Positions 27,123-35,900 of a DNA stretch of 64,000 bases are shown in pieces. Under the pieces are notes generated by a model. The model ran no database searches. It was not told the DNA's origin and saw only the letters and a list, made by a program, of their open reading frames with translations. Source of the DNA: Deltaproteobacteria bacterium. Lineage in GTDB: Bacteria; Myxococcota; JADLHZ01. The stretch is taken from the NCBI GenBank assembly GCA_020848545.1, contig JADLHZ010000089.1:1-64000 (forward strand), given 5' to 3'. The position numbers were made by a program, and so were the translations under genes. Each line of letters starts with the position of its first letter. The stretch's first letter is position 1.

Positions 27123-28295
27123 ATGCGACGGTTAAGCGTGGGTGACGCGCTAGCAAAGCTCGAAGCGGCGGCCTGGCGCGCGGTCGTTCCGCTTTATGTC
27201 ACCGTAGAGCTCACGCGCCGCTGCAATCTGAATTGCGACCACTGCTATGTCGATCACCACATCAAAGATCAGCTGAGCGTCGAGCAGCTCGACAAGATCT
27301 TCGCCGACGTCGCGCGCGCCGGCGGGCTCTTCTTGGGCTTCACCGGCGGCGAGGTCGGGCTGCGTAAGGATCTGCACGAGATCATCGCCGCCGCGCGCCA
27401 GTACCGCTTCAACGTGAAGCTGCTGTCGACCGCGACGTTGTTCTCGCAGGAGGACATCGAGCGGCTCGCGGCGAGCGGCGTGCGGCAAGTGAAGGTGTCG
27501 ATCTACTCTGCGTCACCTGCGGTGCACGATCGCGTCGTCCGCCGCGCCGGCGCGCACGCGCTGTCATTGCGCGGGATCCGCCGCCTGCTCGACGCCGGCA
27601 TCGAAGTGACGATGGCGTGCCCGATCATGCGCGAGAACAAAGACGAGATCGCGAGCATCGTGGCGTTGGCCGATTCGCTCGGCATCCGCGCCGAGTTCGA
27701 CGGCCGCGTGAATCCGATGGAGAACGGCGGCACCGATCCCTGCTCGTTGCGCATCACCGCCGGCGAGCTCGCAGCGTCGTTCAACGCGGCGCCGGGCCTC
27801 GCCGAGTATCTCATGAAGGGCGGTAGCTCGTGGGAGAACGGCGGCCTCCTACCGCCGCGCGATCCGGACGAGCACGTTTGCAGCGCCGGCAACACGCTGT
27901 GCTTCATCGACTCACGCGGCGACGTGTTCCCATGCGTGTGGTGGCGCGAGAAGATCGGCAACGCGCTTTCAGATGGGTTCTACGAGCTATGGAAGACGTC
28001 GCGGGTATTTGCGCGCATCCGCCAGTTCAAGCTGAAGGACTTGCACGAGTGCCAAGATTGCTCGCTACAACAGCACTGCAGCGTGTGTCCGGGCGTCGGA
28101 TACCAAGAGCGCGGCGACGCGGCGCTGGCGGGATCCTCTGTGTGCAACACCGCCGCCGCGAACAAGCTCTTCTATGATTACGAGCGGCACCGCGTGCCGT
28201 ACGAAGATCCGGGCTACGTCGTGCTCGGCGCGACCGGCGCGAAGGGCGTGGCGCGTGGGATGTCGAAGCGCACGAAGCTGCCGATCCTCGGGTAA
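27123..28295 (+). CDS. Radical SAM/SPASM enzyme, PqqE-like peptide modifier
   Basis: A 390-residue radical SAM protein. The [4Fe-4S] motif is CNLNCDHC near residues 34-41. A GG(E/D) SAM-site motif (FTGGEVGLR) follows. The C-terminal part has many Cys (CSAGNTLC, PCVWW, CQDCSLQQHCSVCPG), the SPASM pattern that binds auxiliary Fe-S clusters. SPASM enzymes such as PqqE, AlbA and MftC modify ribosomal peptides, although some act on proteins or small molecules. No PqqD-like domain is fused at the N-terminus; a separate PqqD-like protein is encoded at 37809-38075. Together with the candidate precursor at 29756 this suggests a RiPP pathway. Its stop lies inside the palindromic repeat at 28294. Confidence 0.88.
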   Translation: MRRLSVGDALAKLEAAAWRAVVPLYVTVELTRRCNLNCDHCYVDHHIKDQLSVEQLDKIFADVARAGGLFLGFTGGEVGLRKDLHEIIAAARQYRFNVKLLSTATLFSQEDIERLAASGVRQVKVSIYSASPAVHDRVVRRAGAHALSLRGIRRLLDAGIEVTMACPIMRENKDEIASIVALADSLGIRAEFDGRVNPMENGGTDPCSLRITAGELAASFNAAPGLAEYLMKGGSSWENGGLLPPRDPDEHVCSAGNTLCFIDSRGDVFPCVWWREKIGNALSDGFYELWKTSRVFARIRQFKLKDLHECQDCSLQQHCSVCPGVGYQERGDAALAGSSVCNTAAANKLFYDYERHRVPYEDPGYVVLGATGAKGVARGMSKRTKLPILG

Positions 28296-28388
28296 AAAGG
28301 TCCCAGGGACCTATTTTCTGTCCAACTTCTGGACAGTCGCCCCGGGTGTACAGAATCTGGACAAAATAAAGGTCCCTGGGACCTTTTT
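28294..28388. repeat. 95-nt palindromic intergenic repeat, copy A (probable bidirectional terminator)
   Basis: A 95-nt element with 19-nt perfect terminal inverted repeats, AAAAAGGTCCCAGGGACCT at the left and its complement at the right; each end is itself nearly palindromic. An inner hairpin, CTGTCCA-N5-TGGACAG, lies at 28317-28335. It fills exactly the space between the stop of the radical SAM gene and the stop of the convergent beta-helix gene. Transcribed from either side it gives a stem followed by five U residues. A second copy, inverted and about 89% identical (10 differences, most in the central loop), lies at 45368-45463. Confidence 0.85.
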
Positions 28389-29716
28389 CACGGCGTGAAC
28401 ACCTTGGCGATCGCGACGCCGTAGGGCTTCGCCTTCTCTTCCGCCGGGAAGGGCAGGTTCGCCAGATCGAGGCCCATGCGCGGCGCGAAGTTCTTGATCG
28501 CCACGGTGCCGCCGTCTTTGTTCACGCCGAACATGCCGCGAATGTCGTTCATGACGGTCTTCTTCGCGCTGACGCTCGACGAGTCGGCGGCGCCGAGATC
28601 GACGAGCGCGACCGGCACCTTCGGATCCATGACGACGTTGTCCTTGAACTCGTACGGGTAGTCGTCTTCCATGTGCGGCTTCAGGACGACGATCTGGTGC
28701 TTCGGGTTCGGGCCGAACTTGCCGGTGAAGACGCCGGCTTCCGGGCGCGCGTCGCCGAACAGGGTCGCGTTCATGTAGAAGAGGTTCGAGACGAACTTCA
28801 TCTTCGGCATGCGCCCGGTCGGCCAGTCGTGCTGCATGGCGCCGCCGGCGTTGTAGGCGAAGAGATTGCCCTCGACGACGAGCTCTTGGCACGCGTCCTT
28901 GTGCCACAGCTCGAGCGCGCCGACGTTCGACGAGGTCGGATCCGGATTGTACGGCCAGTTCAAGATCACCGAGTTGTTCTTGAAGTTGATCGTCTTCGTC
29001 TTGAAGCCCTTGTAGAGCGCCGGGAAGAACTTCACCGGGATGATCGTGTTCAGGAAGAAGTTGTTCTGGATGTCGGCGACGGCGTCGTTCGACATCGGCG
29101 AGTGATACACTTCGAACGCGCGCTGCGCCCCGTTCAAGAACACGTTGTCGGCGATGACCAGGTGGTTCGTCACCACTTGCTTCAACGCGATCAGCGGGAT
29201 CGTGCGCGACGTTCCTTTGAGCAAGCTGTTCGTCTTGGCATCGTACTTGTTCGACGGCGCCGCATCGAGCACAAAGCCGCTGATGACGAGCGTGCCGATC
29301 AAGGTCTTGTTGCCGCCGAAGTTGAAGAACGCGTCCGGGCGACCATCGTCCGAGAGGATCTCACTCGGACACTTGAACGGGTTGCGCTCCTTCCAATCAG
29401 GGCAATAGCCGCCGAGGATCATGAGCGAGCCCTTCGGCGCGGTGAGGCCGCCTTGCGAGAAGCCGAAGAGCCCGCCCTCTTTGCCGGAGAACATGATGCG
29501 CACGTCGTTCTCGGTGTTCTGGAGGAGCTCGCCGGCCTTGGCGAAGCCCTTCGCGAGCTTCGGAAACCAGAACGAGGTCTTCCCGTCGGCCATGGCTTCG
29601 GCCGCCTTGTGCGCGGGTGTGTCGCGCTCGGCGACGTAGATCTTGATGGTCTCGGCGCGGGCCGTGGCGGTGACCGCGAAGCAAAGGGCGAAGACGGCGA
29701 GTGAAGTTCGTTTCAT
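28388..29716 (-). CDS. Secreted right-handed beta-helix protein
   Basis: A 442-residue exported protein. The signal peptide is residues 1-21 (SLAVFALCFAVTATARA). The mature part has repeated segments rich in N-x-(V/F)-F-x-N patterns, for example IADNVFLNG, IQNNFFLNT, FKNNSVILNW, VEGNLFAYNA and FVSNLFYMN. These fit the turns of a pectate-lyase-like parallel beta-helix. There is no recognisable catalytic site, so it may bind or process a polysaccharide, or be structural. It follows the candidate peptide precursor by 39 bp on the same strand and may be the last gene of that operon. The ATG at 29716 starts the signal peptide directly. Confidence 0.7.
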   Translation of the reverse strand: MKRTSLAVFALCFAVTATARAETIKIYVAERDTPAHKAAEAMADGKTSFWFPKLAKGFAKAGELLQNTENDVRIMFSGKEGGLFGFSQGGLTAPKGSLMILGGYCPDWKERNPFKCPSEILSDDGRPDAFFNFGGNKTLIGTLVISGFVLDAAPSNKYDAKTNSLLKGTSRTIPLIALKQVVTNHLVIADNVFLNGAQRAFEVYHSPMSNDAVADIQNNFFLNTIIPVKFFPALYKGFKTKTINFKNNSVILNWPYNPDPTSSNVGALELWHKDACQELVVEGNLFAYNAGGAMQHDWPTGRMPKMKFVSNLFYMNATLFGDARPEAGVFTGKFGPNPKHQIVVLKPHMEDDYPYEFKDNVVMDPKVPVALVDLGAADSSSVSAKKTVMNDIRGMFGVNKDGGTVAIKNFAPRMGLDLANLPFPAEEKAKPYGVAIAKVFTP

Positions 29717-29755
29717 GGCACGTGTTCATGCCAGAAGCGGGCAGCGGCGCAAGAT

Positions 29756-29917
29756 TCAGGAACCTTGACGAGAAATCGGCGCGCGCTCGCAGCTCGCGAT
29801 CTTGCCTTGGCACGCGAGCGCTTGCCGCTCGAACACTTCTTCGGTCGTGATCGCCGGCGGCTCGTACGGGCGCCGCTCCTTGCGTTCGAGCGGCTTTTTG
29901 TCGTCGTCCGGCTTCAT
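29756..29917 (-). CDS. Small RiPP-precursor-like peptide (53 residues)
   Basis: A 53-residue peptide. The charged N-terminus (MKPDDDKKPLERKERR) leads into PYEPPAITTEEVFERQALAC and then a short tail with Cys36 and Cys43 (QGKIASCERAPISRQGS). A Y-x-P-P-x-(I/L)-x-x-E-x-(F)-E segment followed by ALAC is reminiscent of the leaders that PqqD-like recognition domains bind, such as the YxxP motif of lasso-peptide leaders. I recall similar small proteins in other deltaproteobacteria but cannot verify it here. Its ATG overlaps the giant gene's TGA (ATGA), which fixes the start and implies coupled translation; an ATG at 29929 is an alternative. The radical SAM enzyme and PqqD-like protein would be its partners. 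Confidence 0.6.
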   Translation of the reverse strand: MKPDDDKKPLERKERRPYEPPAITTEEVFERQALACQGKIASCERAPISRQGS

Positions 29918-32900
29918 CGCCACAACCATAGCGCAGAATTCGTCGTGCTGCCCAGCCGTCCCGCAGCGCCGACCTGCGACGCGCCGGCGCCAGCGTGCGT
30001 CTTCGCGTCGAACACGTTCACGCCCGGGCCGTTGCCGGCGCTCGCGTTGCCGCTGATCTCGGCGATCACCCGAAACACGTTGCCGTTGTCGCAGGTCGTC
30101 GGCTCGCGCGTCACCACGTAGAGGCGCGAACGGAAGCTGGTGCCGCCGGACTCGCCGACGAAGAAGTCGGCCTTGCCGTCGCCGTTGAAGTCGCCGGCTG
30201 GCGCGGCGCTGTTGCCCTTCGGAAAAATGTTCTCTTCGAGCGGTGGGTTCGTCACGTGCTTCGTCACATTGCACGAGTCGTCGAGCGACGGGCCGAAGGC
30301 GCTGATCGGATGCAGGTCGTTGATCTCGTGCGCGTTCGGGCGCGCGACGGTGGTCATGCTCGTGCACGTTGGGCCGGGCGCGAAGAAGTCGTCGCTGCCG
30401 GACAGCGCACGCAGGCTGCCCTTGTCGGGTGCACCGACGCGCGAGCGCACGAGCAACCAGTCGTGCGTCGCGTCGCTCAAGCGGCCGACGTTCGCGATGT
30501 TGAGCAGCGTCTCCGGGGGCGCAGTGTCGCAACGCTGTAGCGCAGCACCGGCGCCGCCCTTATAGAAACGGATCACCGTCTCCGGGCATGTGGAGAAGAA
30601 GCCGTACGACGACGCCACGTCGCGCTTGCCGTCGCCGTCCATGTCTGGCACCGCGACGGCGACGTCGTAGGTCGGAGGGCCACAGTCGTTGAACGGCCCG
30701 AGGCGCGTGACTGCTGCGTTCTGGCCCGCCGTGAGCGCGCGCAGATCGAGCACGGTCGTCGACGCCGGCGGGCTCAGGGCGAACAACGGCGCGCCGCCTT
30801 TCAAGATGAACGCTCCCGGTCCGCTCGCGTCTTGCATCGACGCGTCGGCGATGACGAGATCATCGGGGCCGTTCGTCGCGTTGACGTGACCCGCCTGCAT
30901 GTCCCAGCCGAGCAAGCCGAACGACGAGAAGACCGGATCGAGCGTGGCGCTGCCGCCGTGGATGATCACGTGTGGACACTTCGGCGTCGGCACGAGCGCG
31001 AAGCCGCAGCTCGCTTCACGCAAGAGCTTCGGGTTTGTGCCGCTCGAGTCGCCGGTGCCGTAGTAGATGTAGACGGTGCCGGAAGGCTGGCCGTCCGGGC
31101 CGTAGCCGCTCGGCGCGGAGATCGCGAGATCGGCAGCGCCGTCGCCGTTGAAGTCGCCGCCGGCCATCGCTTGTCCGAAGTACTGCGCGAACGCGGTCGG
31201 GCTTCCGGGCGGCGGCGGCAAAATGATCTCGCGCGGGGTGAAGCGCTCACTCGCCGGAGCGAACGCGGCGTTGCGCGCTTTCTTCGACGAGTACAAGCGC
31301 ACGCCGCCGTTCTCGCTGGCGACGGCGATCTCGACGCCGCCGTCGCCGTCCATGTCGCCGACCGCGATCGCCGAGTAGACTTGCCCGCCGGCCCAGGTGT
31401 CGAGCGCCGGCGGTGAATCGTCGGCGCGATCGCCTGCCGCGCGCGTTCCCGTGCGGGTCATCGGCGAGAGCGGTGCGCCGATCGGCACGAGCGGCGACAC
31501 GCGCATCACGCTCACCGGATCGCTGAAGTTGCCGACGTCGTCCTCCGCGCGCACGGCGAAGCACAGGCGCTGGTGCACCGGCACGCCGCCGGTCACAGAG
31601 AGCGTCTGCGTTTGCCCGGGCGCGAGCACCGGCGTCGCCGCGGTCGGGACGAAGAGCGCGCTCATCGCCGTCACGCCCGATGTCAGTAGAGTATTACACA
31701 GCGCCGCGCTCGTCGGCTGATCGTCCGTGATGCCGACTTGCACGCGGTACGCGGCGACGTTGCCGACGCTGCCGCCCGCGGCGCCGCGCGAGGTGAAGCG
31801 CAGCACGGCCTTGCCCGTGCGTGCGTCGCACTTGCCGCCCGCACACAGCGCTGCGCACGCAGCGTCGTCGGCGTAGAGTCCGGCGTCTGCCGGCGCCGGC
31901 GTCGGCGACAGCGACTGTCCGAGGCACACGATCGCGTCGTTCACCGCGGCTGGCGGATCGACGTTGACGCGCATCCGCAGGCTCTTGTCCGTCGCCGGCA
32001 TGCCGTTCTGTGATGTCGTCGCGCAGTCGCCGGCGAGGTTGCACACCGTCGCCGTGATCACCTGCGTCGTGGTCGTCGCCGGCGCGCCTGCGGTCACTGC
32101 CGTAGGAATACTGACGTCGTTCGAGAACGTGGCGGCGTTGGCAGCGACCGTCGTCTGCGTCGTTCCGGTCATGGTCGTCACCGAGCTCGTCAGCTTCGCC
32201 GTCCCGCCGTTGGCGTCCTGCACGGCGAGCTTCACGGCGAGACCTAGCCGGAATTGAAAGCCCGGCGCCGGCTGCGCGTCGAGGAGCAGCCCGAGCGCTT
32301 CAGTCCCCGGCCCTTCGATCGCCCGCACGGTCATGCCCGGCGTCGCCCCCGGCGCCGCGTTGAAGTGCGCGTCGGCGAGCCACTGCGGGTCGAAGGTGAC
32401 GCTCGGGGCGACGTTCACGGTGTTGATGCCCGAAACCTCGTTGATGCCGATGACGTCGCTGACGCTGCAGTCGTTGCCTTGGTGCAGCTCGGCGCGAATC
32501 GTGTACGGCGTGCCCGTCGGCAGCGAGACGTTACCGAACACCAGGTTCTGCGGGTTCGTCGCCGGCGCGCTCACGACTTGATCCACGGACACGCTCGCCG
32601 CCGGCACCGTGAGCCGCACGCAACGCGACGCCGCTGGCACCGATGGCGTGAACAACAGGCTCACGCGCAGATCGGTCGCGAACTGCGTGCCGACCGGCGT
32701 GACGACCACGTTGTGCCGCACGCCGAGCGTGTCGCCCGACTGCAGTGGACGTCCGAGATCGCCTGCGCCCGGCGCGTTGTCGAAGCCGCGCTGGATCGCG
32801 ACGATGGCGCCGGAGAACGCGTCGAGCTCCACGTGGCGCGCGGCCGACGTCGAGAAGTTGCCGTAGCGATCGCGCGCTTCGAGGCGCAGCCGCCAGAAGG

Positions 32901-35900
32901 TCGCCCGCTCGAGGCCCGGCGCTCCGTTCGGCGCAAGCGCTTCGATCAACGCCGCCGCGAGATCGGCCGCAAGCCCGCCCTTCTTGCTCGCATGCACCTC
33001 GATCGCCGGCGCGAGCGGCATGCCCGACGCATCGAGCGGCTCTCCGAGCAAGCGCACGGTGTAAGCGCACGAGTCTCCCGCGATCTGACACGCCGTCGTC
33101 TGCGTGCCGCTCGTGGTCAGGCGATACACTCCGCTCGCGTACCAACGCGGACACAAGGGTGGCGGCGACGGCGACGTTCCGGGATCGCCCGGCTGATCCG
33201 GACACTCGCCAGGATCGTCGTCGAAGCCGATCTCACAGCCGCTCGAGCTGAAGCTGCTGCACGTGCCAGGGACGGCGCTCACTTCGAGCACCGGCGCGCC
33301 GTTCGTCGCCAGCGTGTCGACGGTGTAGTCGACGGCGCTGGCGACCGTCACGTTGCCGGCGCCATCGGCCGCTTCGCCGACGACGGCGTTCGTTCCTTCG
33401 GCGAGGTTCGTCGCGATGATCGGCATCGCGCTCGAGCCCATCGCGAGCCCTGGCGCGCTGCAGGCCGTGAGGCAACGCGTGCCGCTCGTGCGCACACACA
33501 CGCAGCCGCCGCCGAGCTGCAGGTCGTCGGCGACGCCGAGCAGCACGTCGACGTTGCGGCCGGTCGGTGCGAGGCACAAGCCCGGTGTCAGGCACGTGTA
33601 CGGCGCTTGATCGGGCTGCGCGACGAGCAACACCGGCGGCGAGAGATCGACGACCACGCTCACGGTCTGCATGCGCGAATTTCCGCTCGGCGTGGTCGTC
33701 ACGAGCGTCAGCGTGTGCACGCCAGAAACGAGCGCGGCGATCCCGCTGAACACGATGCTGTTGCCGCTGAACATCGCGGTGCCAGCGAGCGCGCCTTGCA
33801 ACGACGAGCTCACCGACGCCGTGGCGAGGTCATTCGTCGCCGACGGGAAGGTGAAGGTCAGCGAACCGATCTGTAACGATCCGCCGTTGACCGTTCCTTC
33901 AGCGCGATAGGTCGAGCCGTCGTAGACGTTGCTACCGAGCTGCAGGACGATCGGATTCGCCTTGTCGTTCGCCAAGATGTTGCTCATCGAGGTCACGCTC
34001 GAGATCGTCGGCGGCAGCACCGAGTCGACGCGCACCGGGAACGACATCTGCGCCGGCGAGACTCCGAACGCGCCGCTCATCGGCACCACTTCTACAGCGA
34101 GGCCGTAGGGCGTGGCGCCGCTGTCGATGAGCCGCACGTTGCCGAAGATCTTCTGCGTGACGTTGCCGCCGAGCGACACGCTCTGGCCGCTCGCGAGGAC
34201 CTTCCCCGGTACGTGCGCGCACGGCGCAGCGCTCACCAACGCCGGATCGTTCGCCGTCGAACAGAGGTGCACGTCGGCGCCGGCCGGCAGGTTCAAGATC
34301 GTGACGAGGACTGAAGCCTGCACGCCGGCGTTCACCGGGTCTTCGTCGTCGTTCGTCGCGTTCAGGAACGTGACGGTCGTTGTATCGACGAAGTCGACGC
34401 GCGGCGTGCGGAAGCTGACGACCGGCGTCGTCGGATCGATCGTCGGGGTGCACACCGCCGACTGCGCCACGTTGTCCGCGGCATCGTGCGCTGCGCCGAC
34501 GAACGACGCGGTATACGTGGTGGCCGGCGACGGCACTGGAAACGCGATGGTCACGTCGGCAGCGTTTCCGAGGACAGGGCCAGTCGCGCTGACGACACCG
34601 TTCGGCGCGGTCGTCGTCACCGTCACGAGCGCGCCATCGAGCACGTCGGTCGTCGTGTACTCGGCGCGGTGCTCGACGGCGTTGAACGTTCCGGCGTCGT
34701 CGAAGGGATTGAACTGCGCGATCGTCATCGGGCACGCGTCGAGCGTCACGGTCGGCGGCACGCGATCCACAAGCGGCGTCACCGATCCCGTCGCCGACAA
34801 CGCGCCGAACGCGTTCGGCACGTCCGCGTCGAGGCGAACCTGCTCGCCGGCCGGCATCAACGTCGGCGACAACGTCAGCGCGCGAAACGTCGCTTGGCCG
34901 CCGGTGATCGGCGCCGTCGCAGAAGCGATCAGCGTGTCGGCCGGCAGCGCGAAGACTTGCAAGGTCGCGAGCGTGCCGTCGTCGGCGCCGACCGCGATCG
35001 TCACGTCTTGCTGATAACCCGCCGTCGCGCTCACGTCCGGCGCGAGCGCGTTGAAGTAGTACGCCGGCGCGCTCAGATGCACGCCCGTCGCGTCGAGGAA
35101 GGTCACGCCCGGCGCGCTGCTCCGATAGTGGAAGAGCAAACGCTGCGACGTGAAGGTGTCGCCGCCGCCGGTGCAGCGCACGAGGAAGGTGTGATCGCCG
35201 TCGCTCAACGCGCCGAGCGCGACCGCGCCGAAGCTGACGCTCGTGGCCGTCGAGCCCACGACCGACGCGCCGGCGATCGCCGCGTCGTCGCGATAGAGAT
35301 CGCAGTCTTTGCTGCCGCTGTCGGTGTCGAAGCTGACCGTGACGCTGCCGGGGCCGAGCTCGGCGCCATACAATGGGCTCGTGAGCTGCACGCGGCGATT
35401 GGCGTTCGCGCCCGCGTTCACCGTCACGTCGAGGCTCACCCACGGCGAACGCACGGGTGGCAGCTTCGTCGCGTTTTCGGTCACGCGCAGCCACAAGCGC
35501 ACGGTGTCGTTGGCCCACAGGGAAAAATCGATGTCGGAGAGATCGAGCACGCCGCCCGCAGGCACCGTCGCGCTGCGCGTGATCCACACGTCGCTCGCTG
35601 CCGGGGTCACGACGCCCGTGCCGGTGACTGCGAGCTCGACTGTCGCCGCGGCAGGCACCGCGTTCACGCGCGCCAGGACACGCACGTCGAAGCCGTCGGT
35701 GAGATCGGCGTCTTGATCCGGCGCCGCCAGCAGGACGGGCGGCGACGCGAGCCCGGTGATTCCGTTGACGCCGGTGAACGCAATCGTCGGCGCGCCGTTC
35801 GACACGAACACGTTGCGGGTGAGCGTCGTCGTGTTCTTCTTCGCCCCGTTGCGATCGTCGACCTCGACGCGCAGCACAGCACCCGGGGCCGCGACGGTCG

